Assembly (NCBI GenBank): GCA_964457225.1
Contig: CAYWEM010000001.1
Location: forward strand, 248,001-312,000
DNA from: CAYWEM01 sp964457225
GTDB lineage: Bacteria > Acidobacteriota > Aminicenantia > UBA2199
Length of the DNA: 64,000 nt
Direction of reading: 5' to 3'
Under the pieces are notes generated by a model. The model was not told the DNA's origin and did not search any database. It saw nothing but the letters and a program-made list of their open reading frames with translations. How positions within the stretch are numbered: the first letter of the stretch is position 1; every line of letters begins with the position of its first letter. The position numbers were made by a program, and so were the translations under genes. Below are positions 56,045 through 64,000 of this stretch, piece by piece.

Positions 56045-58000
56045 ATGAAAGAAAAGCAATACTCTTCAATTTTTCTTATCCTGCTCCTGTTGTTCACGGC
56101 GGCGGCACACGCGGACAAAGACCGGTCCGGCTGGCAGGAATGGCTGGCCGAGGTCAGGCCGATCATGAGCGACCTGGAGCTGAAGGTCTTCCAGCTCCTG
56201 CAGACCGAGGAGGACCGCCTGCGCTTCCGCGAACTTTTCTGGCAGGCCCGCGACCCGGAAGGCAAATCCGAGCGCAATATCTTCAGGCATGAATACTACC
56301 GCCGCCTGGCTCACGTCAAAAGCAAGTTCAACGGCCCGCATACCGACCGCGGCCGCATCTACCTGCTGCTGGGCCCGCCCCAGGACAGCAAGAATTTCTC
56401 CGGGCATGAACGCCTGGTCGAATGCGAGCTCTGGTTTTACGGCGATCACGGCCGTAAAAGCCTGCCGCCCCATTTCCAGCTGATCTTCTTCCGCCAGCGT
56501 GACATGGGCGATTTCCAGCTCTTTCACCCCGGAGTACATTCAGCAACTGACCTGCTCACTCCCTTTGCCGCGAACAACGCCCGCAACCCGCGCCAGGCCT
56601 ACCAGGCGGTGATGATGGATTCGGCCGAGCTGGCCCTGGCCAGCCTGTCGGTGATTCCCGGCGAGGGCGACCCGGCCCAGACCATGCAGGTCACTTCATC
56701 CAACCTGGTGATCAACAACATCATCACCCTGCCGGAACGGGAAAGCACGCGCGGCTACGTGCGCGCTTTCAACGCCGCCCGCGGCCTGGTCGACGTTCAG
56801 TACAGCACGGCCGAGATCGGGGGCCGGGGCCGCCTGGCCCTGAGCCGCAAGCACGGCCTTCCTTTTCTCGATTTCGCCCTGATGCCCGATCGCCTGCTCA
56901 GGGACAGCGCCCTGGCGGGCGACAGCCGCCAGGTGCTCGACCTGGTCTTTTTCCTGCGGATCGAGGACCAGCAGGGCCGGCTGGTGCTGCAGCAGGAAAT
57001 ACCCACCCCATTGGCCCTGGAAACAGAACAGCAGGAAATCGTCGGCCGCCGCCGGCTGGTCTTCCGCGGCTTCGTGCCCATAATCGAGGGTGATTTCAAC
57101 GTCACTGTTTCATTCTTCAACCGCAGCCGCGACGAGTTTTTCAGTTTCCGCCAGCGCCTGGTCAGCGGTGAAAAAAGCCTGCCGGTGCTGACCGGTTTCC
57201 AGTTGCGCGAAGTGGAAAAGGGCCAGTTCATTTCCTTCGGCATGGGGCCCTTCCTGGTCATATCCGACCCGCGTTCCATCTACTCTCAGAAGGAAAGCCT
57301 GGTCGGCCTGGTCAACGCAGCCAGCCCCCCCCGGGTGGAACTTCTGCCCCTGAAAACCGGTTCGCAGGCAGTTGAAGCCGGCGTGACCCAGGTAGCGGGC
57401 GAAGAAAGCCTTTACCGTTTCGACCTGGAACTGGCCGGGGTGGCCGACGGCAACTACAGCCTGCGGGTCTCCACCGAGGACGGACGCTTCTGGAGCGAGC
57501 CGGTGCACGTCATGCCCCACTACTTTAACATTCAGCGGCCCCTGGCCATGGAAAAAGCCGAGCCTCTCGGCTCCAGGGACAACCAGCTCTTCATCCTGGC
57601 CCAGGAACACCTGAACCTGGAGCAGGGTGACCGGGCCCTGGAAATCCTGGCCGGCCTGCCGCGGCGCAACCTGGGCGCCCAGGCCTTGGAAGTATTCGCC
57701 CGGGCCCATTACCTGCAGGAGGATTACGCCGAAGTGCTGGCCGTCCTGGATCAACCCGGCCTGGAAAAGACCTATCCTATGCTGGTCCTGCTGGCCAATT
57801 CGGCCATCAAACTGCAGGAACTGCAAAAAGCGGTGAACTACCTGGAACAGCTCCTGAAATACGGAGAAAACGCTGAATTCCACCGCCTGCTCTCCGCCGC
57901 CCAGCTCGGCCTGGGTCGAAGCGACAAGGCAGAATTCCATCGCCGCCGGGCCAGGGAACTGGAGGCGGCCAAAACTGAAATCAAGGAAATCGATGAATGA
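56045..58000 (+). CDS. GWxTD-domain protein 1, with C-terminal TPR-like region
   Basis: A 651-residue exported protein. Signal peptide 1-22. The GWxTD domain covers about 28-170, with R-F-R-E-L-F-W-Q-A-R-D-P near 60-71 and the name motif changed to G-P-H-T-D (97-101), followed by R-G-R-I-Y-L-L-L-G-P-P. The middle (about 180-500) is beta-rich. Residues about 520-640 form TPR-like helices (Y-L-Q-E-D-Y-A-E-V-L-A; L-Q-E-L-Q-K-A-V-N-Y-L). The function of GWxTD domains is unknown. The ATG has no ribosome site: it lies four bases after a terminator T run. It overlaps the next gene (ATGA). Confidence 0.85.
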   Translation: MKEKQYSSIFLILLLLFTAAAHADKDRSGWQEWLAEVRPIMSDLELKVFQLLQTEEDRLRFRELFWQARDPEGKSERNIFRHEYYRRLAHVKSKFNGPHTDRGRIYLLLGPPQDSKNFSGHERLVECELWFYGDHGRKSLPPHFQLIFFRQRDMGDFQLFHPGVHSATDLLTPFAANNARNPRQAYQAVMMDSAELALASLSVIPGEGDPAQTMQVTSSNLVINNIITLPERESTRGYVRAFNAARGLVDVQYSTAEIGGRGRLALSRKHGLPFLDFALMPDRLLRDSALAGDSRQVLDLVFFLRIEDQQGRLVLQQEIPTPLALETEQQEIVGRRRLVFRGFVPIIEGDFNVTVSFFNRSRDEFFSFRQRLVSGEKSLPVLTGFQLREVEKGQFISFGMGPFLVISDPRSIYSQKESLVGLVNAASPPRVELLPLKTGSQAVEAGVTQVAGEESLYRFDLELAGVADGNYSLRVSTEDGRFWSEPVHVMPHYFNIQRPLAMEKAEPLGSRDNQLFILAQEHLNLEQGDRALEILAGLPRRNLGAQALEVFARAHYLQEDYAEVLAVLDQPGLEKTYPMLVLLANSAIKLQELQKAVNYLEQLLKYGENAEFHRLLSAAQLGLGRSDKAEFHRRRARELEAAKTEIKEIDE

Positions 58001-59325
58001 AAGGCAATCTCCGCCGATCCGTTTTTTTACTGTTGTTTATGTCGATACTGCCCCTGCAGGCTTCAAGCGATGAGTGGCTGAAAGAAGTAGGCCTGCTGAT
58101 CGCCCCGGTCGAAAAAGACCGCTACCTGGCTTTGCGCAAGCGCCCCGACCGGGAAAGACTGCAGGAAATCTTCTGGATGAGGCGTGATCCCACTCCGACA
58201 ACCCCGCTAAACGAATTCCGCATCGTCTTCGAAGAGCAACGCCGCCAGGCCCTGGCCAGGGCCGCCGCCGGCAGTCGCCAGGCCGAGATCATGACCATGC
58301 TCGGAGTGCCGCAGGAAAAGGAAGAAGAAAACGGCCGGTCGGTCTGGCATTATCAAAAAACGCCCTTTTACAGCCCGATCAAGACACCGTTTGCACTCTA
58401 CTGGCAAAACGGCGAACTGGATCGCTCCCGCTGCACGCCCGAACTGATTTCTTTTATAGATGATTTCCGCAATGCAACCCTTTTTCAGCCGGTTTACGTG
58501 GTGAATCCGCGCTTCCTGCCCACGGCCCTGTTTGATCCGGAGGACCACAGGCACCGGGTGCTAATGGAACTGGCCGACGGCAGCAGGACACCCGGCGATT
58601 TTCCATCCGCTTTCTTTCAGGCCGGGACCGAAGGACAGCCCACTCACCTGGGACTGGTTTTCAAGACCGCTGACAGCACGGATGAATCATACGCGGTTTT
58701 CCTGCTGCGTAACCGCGATTTTCCGGCCATCGAATACCTTTTGCCGATGCAGTTGAAGCCCTTTCAAAGCTTTGCCGGGAACAACTATTTCGCCTGGGGC
58801 CAGGCCGTAGTCCCCGGAATTTACGATCTCTACGCCGCCGTATTTCCCAGCCGGGCGCAGGAACCTTGGCTTATCAGGCGTGAAATGGAAGTAAGGAAAT
58901 TCCGGCCCGGGGTTTTCACCCTTGGCACGGTACTGACCGCGGTTGAAGAACTGCCCGTGACATCTTCGACCATCCATGCCTATTCCCCTTACCATGTCTC
59001 CGACCGCGTTTTCATCCCCCTGCTGGAAAGCCGGGTCAAAGCCGACGGCCGGCTGTTCCTGCTGATCCCGGTTTATCACCCTGATGTTGAGAACGGGTCG
59101 GTGCGCCTGCAGGCCTCGTATCATTTCAAGGGCCGTGATGATGAGTTCACCGTGGATTCGTCTTTACTGAGTTCTTCCCTGGCCGAAGACCAGACCGTGC
59201 TTACCCTGGCCACGGAATTACCCCTGGCTGAACTGGAAAACGGTCAATGGATTCTGGAACTCGAAATCAGGGACCTGGTGTCCGGAAAGCGAGCTTCACA
59301 AATCATCGTTTTTGAAGTAGAATAA
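57997..59325 (+). CDS. GWxTD-domain protein 2
   Basis: A 442-residue exported protein, translationally coupled to the gene before it (four-base overlap). Signal peptide about 1-22. A GWxTD-like helical domain lies at about 25-140 (R-L-Q-E-I-F-W-M-R-R-D-P, then E-I-M-T-M-L-G-V-P and W-H-Y), but the Gly-Trp-x-Thr-Asp residues themselves are not present, so it is a degenerate member. The rest is beta-sandwich-like, with W-I-L-E-L-E-I-R-D-L near the end, similar in layout to the end of the lipoprotein GWxTD gene. Possibly secreted to the periplasm; partner of the other GWxTD proteins by context. Confidence 0.78.
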   Translation: MKGNLRRSVFLLLFMSILPLQASSDEWLKEVGLLIAPVEKDRYLALRKRPDRERLQEIFWMRRDPTPTTPLNEFRIVFEEQRRQALARAAAGSRQAEIMTMLGVPQEKEEENGRSVWHYQKTPFYSPIKTPFALYWQNGELDRSRCTPELISFIDDFRNATLFQPVYVVNPRFLPTALFDPEDHRHRVLMELADGSRTPGDFPSAFFQAGTEGQPTHLGLVFKTADSTDESYAVFLLRNRDFPAIEYLLPMQLKPFQSFAGNNYFAWGQAVVPGIYDLYAAVFPSRAQEPWLIRREMEVRKFRPGVFTLGTVLTAVEELPVTSSTIHAYSPYHVSDRVFIPLLESRVKADGRLFLLIPVYHPDVENGSVRLQASYHFKGRDDEFTVDSSLLSSSLAEDQTVLTLATELPLAELENGQWILELEIRDLVSGKRASQIIVFEVE

Positions 59326-59361
59326 CAAGCGGATTTCCAAAGGAGGTCAGAGAAAAAAACA

Positions 59362-60273
59362 ATGAAAACAAGAATATATTCAACGGCACTGATCATGCTT
59401 GCCCTGCTGCTGGCGGCCGGTCCGCTCTGCGGCCAGATCATGAACACCGTGCGCGGCACCATCACCGACAAGGAAAACGGCGCTCCCCTGGCTGATGTCA
59501 AGATAACCATAGTTTCCACCAAGTCTTCGGTGATGAAATTCGAACTGCTGACCGATGCCAACGGTTATTTTTACAAGGGCGGACTGGAAACCGGAACTTA
59601 CCGGGTCACAATCGAAAAAAACGGTTACATCCCGGTGGCCTCCTCGCTCTACCTCTCGATCGGGGAAACCAAGACCATTGAGAACGCCCTGGAAAAACTG
59701 GCGCCCCAGGCCCCGGCCAGCGCCCTCCTGCTTGACCAGGCGGTCGAACTCATCAACGAAGGCAAGTACCCGCGGGCCATGGAAAAACTGACCGCGGTTC
59801 TGGAAAAAGAGCCGGACAACCCGGCTGTTTTTTACTATTCAGGCCTGATCCACGAAAGGAACGGCGACCTGGAAAAGGCCGCCGCCGACCTGGAAAAAGC
59901 CATTAATCTCAAGGACGATTTCACCCTGGCCCTGGGGGAACTGGCCAAGATCAGGGCCAAGAAGCGTGATTTCGCCGGCGCCGAGCAGTTGTTTAAAAAG
60001 GCTTACAGCCTGGGAGCCGATGACCCTACCACCCTGTTCAACTACGGCTCCACCCTGATCAACCTTGGTCGCGGCGCTGAAGCCGGGCCGGTTTTTGAAA
60101 AACTGATCAGCATCGATCCTGAGTTCAGTGACGCCTATTACGAGTTGGGGATCATCGCCCTGGGCAACGCCGACCAGGAAAAAGCCCGCGAACTGCTGGC
60201 GAAATACCTGGAGCTTTCTCCCGAGGGCGGCAACAGCAGTATTGCCCGGGAAATCCTAAAAACCCTGAAATAG
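59362..60273 (+). CDS. Exported protein with carboxypeptidase-regulatory domain and TPR repeats
   Basis: A 303-residue protein. Signal peptide 1-23; a carboxypeptidase-D-like beta-sandwich at about 27-110 (V-R-G-T-I-T-D-K-E-N-G-A-P-L start and G-T-Y-R-V-T-I-E-K-N-G-Y), like the N-terminal domain of the receptor three genes upstream; then four TPR repeats from about 125 to the end (P-A-V-F-Y-Y-S-G-L-I-H-E-R-N-G-D-L-E-K-A is one). AAGGAGG precedes the ATG. The domain is shared with the receptor, and both this gene and the sulfatase-like gene have TPRs, so the module may form a protein-protein scaffold in the periplasm. Confidence 0.82.
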   Translation: MKTRIYSTALIMLALLLAAGPLCGQIMNTVRGTITDKENGAPLADVKITIVSTKSSVMKFELLTDANGYFYKGGLETGTYRVTIEKNGYIPVASSLYLSIGETKTIENALEKLAPQAPASALLLDQAVELINEGKYPRAMEKLTAVLEKEPDNPAVFYYSGLIHERNGDLEKAAADLEKAINLKDDFTLALGELAKIRAKKRDFAGAEQLFKKAYSLGADDPTTLFNYGSTLINLGRGAEAGPVFEKLISIDPEFSDAYYELGIIALGNADQEKARELLAKYLELSPEGGNSSIAREILKTLK

Positions 60274-60281
60274 GCCGAGTC

Positions 60282-61184
60282 ATGTCAACCGGGAGATCGT
60301 TTTTTTCAATACTCGCCTGCACTGTCCTGCTGGCCGGACTTTCCGCCTGCGCAGGCGGCCCGCGGCCGCAACTCGAGCCCGAGGCCCAGGAGTTTCTCAG
60401 TAAGTACACCGTCCTGATGACCGCCCAGGAAAGAAAGATCTGGCGCGGCCTGCAAAACAGCGCGGAACGCAGTAACTTTATCGAACAGTTCTGGGCCAGT
60501 CGCGATCCCAACCCGCTCAACCAGGAAAACCTCTTCAAGCTCGAAATGGAAAGAAGGGTCGAGTACTCTGAAAACTACTTCCGGGAGCCGGGCAACCCGG
60601 GCTGGAATACAGACCGCGGCCGCATGCTCATACTGCTGGGTTTTCCCGACTTCGTGCAGCAGGACACCATGCGCAGCGACCCCAGAATTCACGGCTCGAT
60701 ATACTGGTTCTACGACCGTCACTACCTGCAGATTTTGTTCGTTGACCGGGACGGCAGCGGCCGTTTTCAGCTGGCCACTTACGACACCCAGCTGGGCATA
60801 GCCCAGGATTTAGTGCGCAGCGAACACCTGCAGCAAAAAGGACTGCAGGTCGAGCAACTGCGCTTTGTGTTGAGTGAAAGCTCTCCCGGCAAGCTGCTGC
60901 TGGCGGTCCATCCGGCCGACCTGATGTTCAAGCAGACCGGCGATGAACTGACCTGCAGGCTGCGCCTGGAACTGAGTTACCAGGATGAAGCCGGGCAGGC
61001 TCAAAAAATCGAGTTGGATCGGGAAATCACCCTGAACAAAGAATTCCTGACCGACCGCGGCAACCAGATCGAGCTGGAGTTCGAACTTGAACTGCCGGCC
61101 GGGCGCAACAACCTGAGCCTGCAACTGACCGACCTGCTGTCCGGCCGCTCCCGCAGCCGCGATTTCCGCCTGCGCATCCGCTGA
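60282..61184 (+). CDS. GWxTD-domain lipoprotein 3
   Basis: A 300-residue lipoprotein. The signal peptide ends L-S-A-C with Cys23 for lipid attachment. The GWxTD domain covers about 30-180 and here keeps the full name motif, G-W-N-T-D at 107-111, followed by R-G-R-M-L-I-L-L-G, plus F-W-A-S-R-D-P-N-P upstream. A beta-sandwich fills the rest. Of the three GWxTD genes this is the most canonical. Last gene of the module, 8 bases after the TPR gene. No enzymatic role is known for this domain. Confidence 0.9.
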   Translation: MSTGRSFFSILACTVLLAGLSACAGGPRPQLEPEAQEFLSKYTVLMTAQERKIWRGLQNSAERSNFIEQFWASRDPNPLNQENLFKLEMERRVEYSENYFREPGNPGWNTDRGRMLILLGFPDFVQQDTMRSDPRIHGSIYWFYDRHYLQILFVDRDGSGRFQLATYDTQLGIAQDLVRSEHLQQKGLQVEQLRFVLSESSPGKLLLAVHPADLMFKQTGDELTCRLRLELSYQDEAGQAQKIELDREITLNKEFLTDRGNQIELEFELELPAGRNNLSLQLTDLLSGRSRSRDFRLRIR

Positions 61185-61313
61185 CCCCCCAAAGGGGAGG
61201 ATTTTTCACTTTATCGCTTCAGCTCATCAGGGCTGATTCTATTTTTCAAGCTGAACTTTTCCAATTATTCTTCGTAATAAAAAAGTAAATTATTACCCAG
61301 GAGTAAGAGTCAG

Positions 61314-62501
61314 ATGAAATCATCACCAATACTTTTGCTGTTCATCATTCTGCCGGCTTTAATCCTATCGACTGGTCAGACAATTGCTTCGGATCACAAG
61401 GTTGAATTCAACTTCGACATGGTCGAACGAGGCATTGAATGGCTTGATTTAATCAGTTCAAGCGGATCCGACGAATCCATTGAAGCATTCTACCGGCAAA
61501 ACATAGTGCCCACTCCCGGCTGTCGGGCGATAATTCAGCACTGGTCCAGGTTCCGCAAATGGGATGATCAGGAGCTTTTCACCTTCATCATGACTGCGCT
61601 TGACAAAATCCCCTCCACAGAAAGTGAAAACAATGAGGATGGATCACTGTCTTTTTTCGGCATGCGCCGGAAACTCTGGCGGCAGGCGATCAACAACCTT
61701 GACCGGATGCGGACTGACCTGACTGCTCTAAAACAGGCTGACCTGCAGAGGAGCATCAGTATCGCCGAATCATTTCTTCCCGAACGAACCATCCTTGATG
61801 CTCGTTTTTCCTTCGTTCTTTTCGGGCATTCAACGGCATTTTCCGTCGGCCGGGAAAACGGGTTTGATTTTTTACAGCTTCCCCGTGATTCCATGGGCAA
61901 GCTCGACCTTGAACAGATAATCAAAACCATTGCCCACGAACTGCATCATGCCGGGTTCATGACTGCTCTCAGCCCGGCAATGAGCGGGGTTAAAAACCGG
62001 GAACGCCTGCAATTGCTCGGCATCCTGGCCGCTGAAGGCATGCCGACGTATTACATTGATCATATGAACAGCGTGCTCGATGAATACCAGGGCAGTGATG
62101 ATGCCGTCAAGAACAAGGTGGCCCAAGACTGGATCCGGCACAGTGATAGGATTGAAGAGCTCTTTCACAAGGCTGAGAAAGACCTGTGGGCGAATCTCGC
62201 CGGCAAACTTGAACCGGCTGACCTGATGTCACGCTGGATGGCTGGATACAAGGGGCCGGCCTACGTACTGGGGGCAAAAATGGTCGAAACTATTGACCGT
62301 CACCTGGGACGCGAGACAGCTGTCTCAATCGCCTCTGATTACCGAAAGCTGGTTAAGCTCTACAACCAGGCAGTCCGAAGTGCAGAAAGCCGGGGTGAAA
62401 AAGGTAATTTCCTGTTTTCCGAAGAACTGGCTGACCTGCTCAGCGATTTCGGGGGCCTGATTGCTCCGGACCACGAGCCTGAATGTGCTGACCAAGCTTG
62501 A
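61314..62501 (+). CDS. Secreted putative zinc protease (DUF5700-like)
   Basis: A 395-residue exported protein. Signal peptide 1-25. A zinc site H-E-L-H-H is near residues 208-212 (in T-I-A-H-E-L-H-H-A-G-F), with a likely third ligand Glu in A-A-E-G-M-P-T-Y about 30 residues later, the pattern of DUF5700-type putative Zn-proteases. The rest is helical. CAGGAG before the ATG. Codon use looks slightly more AT-rich than the GWxTD genes. It sits between the GWxTD module and queA, with which it converges. Confidence 0.8.
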   Translation: MKSSPILLLFIILPALILSTGQTIASDHKVEFNFDMVERGIEWLDLISSSGSDESIEAFYRQNIVPTPGCRAIIQHWSRFRKWDDQELFTFIMTALDKIPSTESENNEDGSLSFFGMRRKLWRQAINNLDRMRTDLTALKQADLQRSISIAESFLPERTILDARFSFVLFGHSTAFSVGRENGFDFLQLPRDSMGKLDLEQIIKTIAHELHHAGFMTALSPAMSGVKNRERLQLLGILAAEGMPTYYIDHMNSVLDEYQGSDDAVKNKVAQDWIRHSDRIEELFHKAEKDLWANLAGKLEPADLMSRWMAGYKGPAYVLGAKMVETIDRHLGRETAVSIASDYRKLVKLYNQAVRSAESRGEKGNFLFSEELADLLSDFGGLIAPDHEPECADQA

Positions 62502-62684
62502 CGCTCTCTTCCAGGCAAGCGGCTGCGGAGTGAATTACGGATTCTCCTGAGAGACATTTCCCGGCTGACTTGCCGGGGAACCGGCGAACCGGCGGCCTTT
62601 TCGATGCCAGGTATCTTTTTTACTTCATCCGCATAAACAGGAAAAAACCGGGAAAAGCACGGCAAAGTAACAATCCCTCCCCTT

Positions 62685-63710
62685 TCAGAGAATGAGCATG
62701 GCGTCGCCGTAGGAATAGAAGCGGTAACCCTCGGCCACCGCGGTCTTGTAAGCCGCCATCACCTGCCGGTGGCCGGCGAAGGCACTGACCAGGGCCAACA
62801 GGGTTGAGCGGGGCAGGTGGAAATTGGTCAGCAGGTGGTCGCACAAGGTGAAAACATGACCGGGCTTGATAAACAGGTCACTGGCAAAAGCTTCTTCCCC
62901 GGCCGGACGCCGGGCGTAGGATTCCAGGGCCCGCACCACGGTTGTACCGACGGCCAGCAGGCTTTTACCCTCCTGCCTCGCCTGGTGAAGCCTCTGACCG
63001 GTCCGGGTCGGGATCAGCACCCTTTCCTCGTCCAGGTGATGATCCTCCAGGTTGTCGACTTCGATGGGTTTGAAAGTCGCTTCTCCGACGTGCAGGGTTA
63101 TTTCCTGTATTTCGTGACGTTTCCTGATTTCTTCAAGCAGGGCGGCCGAAAAGTGCAGTCCGGCCGTTGGCGCGGCCACGGCTCCGGGCAGGCTCGCATA
63201 AACCGTCTGGTAACGTTCACGGTCCAGTTCAGCGTACAACAATGCCTCTTCACGCTTGCGTTTCAGGTAGGGCGGCAGGGGGGGAAACCCCAGCTTGCTC
63301 ATGGCTTCGTTTACCGGGCGGTTGAATCGCAGGGTTCTCCGGCCGCGCGGTCCGGCGGCCAGTACCTCAGCCCGCATTTCCAGTCCGAGTTCAACAACGG
63401 CCCCGAGGCGGAAAGCCCTGGCCGGTGAGGCCAGTACTTCAGCGCAATCAGGCTCAGTGGCGCGCAGGCAGAGAAATTCGACCGGGCGGGCGCCGATGGC
63501 GGCGAAAAAGCGGGCCTGGACCACCCTGGTGTTGTTGAAAACCAGCAGGGCCAGGTCCGGCAGCAGGCCGGGCAATTCGTGGAAACGGTGATGACTGATC
63601 TTGCCGGTGGCTTTATCCAGCAGCAGCAACCTGGATTCTTCCCGCCTGGAAGCCGGGAAGCGGGCCACCTGCTCAGGCGGCAGTTCGAAATCCAGGGCGG
63701 CTGAATTCAT
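62685..63710 (-). CDS. queA: tRNA preQ1 ribosyltransferase-isomerase QueA
   Basis: A 341-residue enzyme that uses the ribosyl part of S-adenosylmethionine to turn preQ1 in tRNA into epoxyqueuosine. Motifs: F-E-L-P-P-E-Q-V-A-R-F-P near the start, L-L-V/L-F-N-N-T-R-V near 57-62, the P-A-T-A-like A-V-A-A-P-T-A-G-L-H-F near 180 and N-F-H-L-P-R-S-T-L-L near 305. Standard length. Follows the elongation factor gene on the same strand after 35 bases. Other queuosine genes are not in the window. Confidence 0.96.
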   Translation of the reverse strand: MNSAALDFELPPEQVARFPASRREESRLLLLDKATGKISHHRFHELPGLLPDLALLVFNNTRVVQARFFAAIGARPVEFLCLRATEPDCAEVLASPARAFRLGAVVELGLEMRAEVLAAGPRGRRTLRFNRPVNEAMSKLGFPPLPPYLKRKREEALLYAELDRERYQTVYASLPGAVAAPTAGLHFSAALLEEIRKRHEIQEITLHVGEATFKPIEVDNLEDHHLDEERVLIPTRTGQRLHQARQEGKSLLAVGTTVVRALESYARRPAGEEAFASDLFIKPGHVFTLCDHLLTNFHLPRSTLLALVSAFAGHRQVMAAYKTAVAEGYRFYSYGDAMLIL

Positions 63711-63745
63711 TCGGTCTGCAGTCGGGGTAACAGGATTGCCGACGA

Positions 63746-64000
63746 CTATTCTTCTTCTTCCTTGACCCGCCCTTCCTTGACCGCATCTTCAACGATTTTT
63801 TTCTGCAGATGAGCCGGAACTTCCTCGTAATGTGAAAACTCCATGAAGTAGGTACCGCGGCCGCCGGTTATCGAAGTCAGAGTCGGTTCAAAATCGAGCA
63901 TTTCGACCATCGGCACCAGGGCGCGCACCGAATGGTTCTTTCCCTTGGCTTCCATGCCCTGGATTTTGCCGCGCCGGCTGGAAAGGTTGCCGTTGATTTC
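63746..64000 (-). CDS. fusA: C-terminal end of elongation factor G (5' end outside window)
   Basis: The frame is open to the window edge; the 84 visible residues are EF-G domain V: R-R-G-K-I-Q-G-M-E near the start, then V-P-M-V-E-M-L-D-F-E, T-L-T-S-I-T-G-G-R-G-T-Y-F-M-E-F and a final Y-E-E-V-P. The end is acidic (K-E-E-E-E). The form looks like the EF-G variants that lack the classic G-M-x-P-x pattern of the main factor, so this may be a second EF-G; that is inference. The stop is 35 bases before queA. Confidence 0.9.
   Translation of the reverse strand, partial: EINGNLSSRRGKIQGMEAKGKNHSVRALVPMVEMLDFEPTLTSITGGRGTYFMEFSHYEEVPAHLQKKIVEDAVKEGRVKEEEE

Noticed and set aside
61190..61207. CCCC-AAA-GGGG followed by a few T as a terminator after GWxTD lipoprotein 3
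   Set aside because: Four-base stem with a three-base loop and only five T after four other bases; too weak to call.
1..64000. CRISPR arrays, rRNA or tRNA genes
   Set aside because: No regularly spaced repeats and no recognisable rRNA or tRNA sequence were seen on reading both strands; a covariance-model search would settle small RNAs.

Overview
This is a GC-rich, densely coded window from a diderm, flagellated, protein-degrading bacterium. Direct evidence for two membranes comes from the TonB-dependent receptor, LptB, the L- and P-ring flagellar proteins, Lgt and several lipoproteins. Three GWxTD-domain proteins, an Oar-like receptor, HPr kinase beside a sigma-54 operon, and many secreted peptidases together fit an Acidobacteriota/Aminicenantes-like organism. 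That placement is inference from gene content; no rRNA or tRNA was seen.

Layout. 1-9.8 kb: mixed genes, including the C-terminal end of a repeat protein, membrane proteins, a secreted M24 peptidase, an AraC/GyrI regulator, TfoX-like and M20/M28-like genes, a DUF4126 membrane protein and an AAA+ ATPase. 9.8-16.8 kb: divergent secreted peptidases (M13 and papain-like C1) with facing promoters, lgt and small envelope proteins. 16.8-18.15 kb: a REP-associated (Y1/HUH) transposase element squeezed between two convergent stop codons, with both ends duplicated. 18.1-22 kb: an HDOD/GAF-like regulator, a membrane protein and a sugar-1-kinase-like gene. 22.2-31.7 kb: a 13-gene flagellar operon (flgF-flgG-flgA-flgH-flgI-flgJ/M23-flgM-orf-flgN-flgK-flgL-fliW-csrA) behind a sigma-54-type promoter. 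31.7-38.2 kb, opposite strand: lptB-rpoN-hpf-ptsN-hprK-manX-like-ptsH-ptsI, a regulatory PTS with no permease. 38.3-46.2 kb: a MinD/ParA-type ATPase, then a run reading FHA protein, membrane phosphatase-superfamily protein, purD, purE, mtaB, DUF5683 protein and beta-propeller lipoprotein. 46.3-50.7 kb: glutamate dehydrogenase and a large PEP/pyruvate-binding protein without catalytic domains. 50.8-61.2 kb: a sulfatase-like/TPR protein, a TonB-dependent receptor, and GWxTD, GWxTD, CarboxypepD/TPR and GWxTD genes. 61.3-64 kb: a DUF5700-like metalloprotease, queA and the C-terminal end of elongation factor G.

How it works together. The window links motility to global regulation: RpoN is encoded here, and the flagellar operon has a matching -24/-12 site. 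FlgM, FlgN, FliW and CsrA give export-coupled control. The PTS cluster (HPr, HPr kinase, two IIA proteins, EI) looks like a phosphorylation relay rather than a sugar importer. The secreted peptidases plus glutamate dehydrogenase suggest growth on peptides. The least understood block is the receptor/GWxTD/TPR module at 50.8-61.2 kb; its gene order and the terminator touching the first GWxTD start codon are the best leads to an undescribed envelope system.

Promoters resembling TTGACA-17-TANNNT are easy to find here. Several lie so close to the start codon that the mRNA would have almost no leader.
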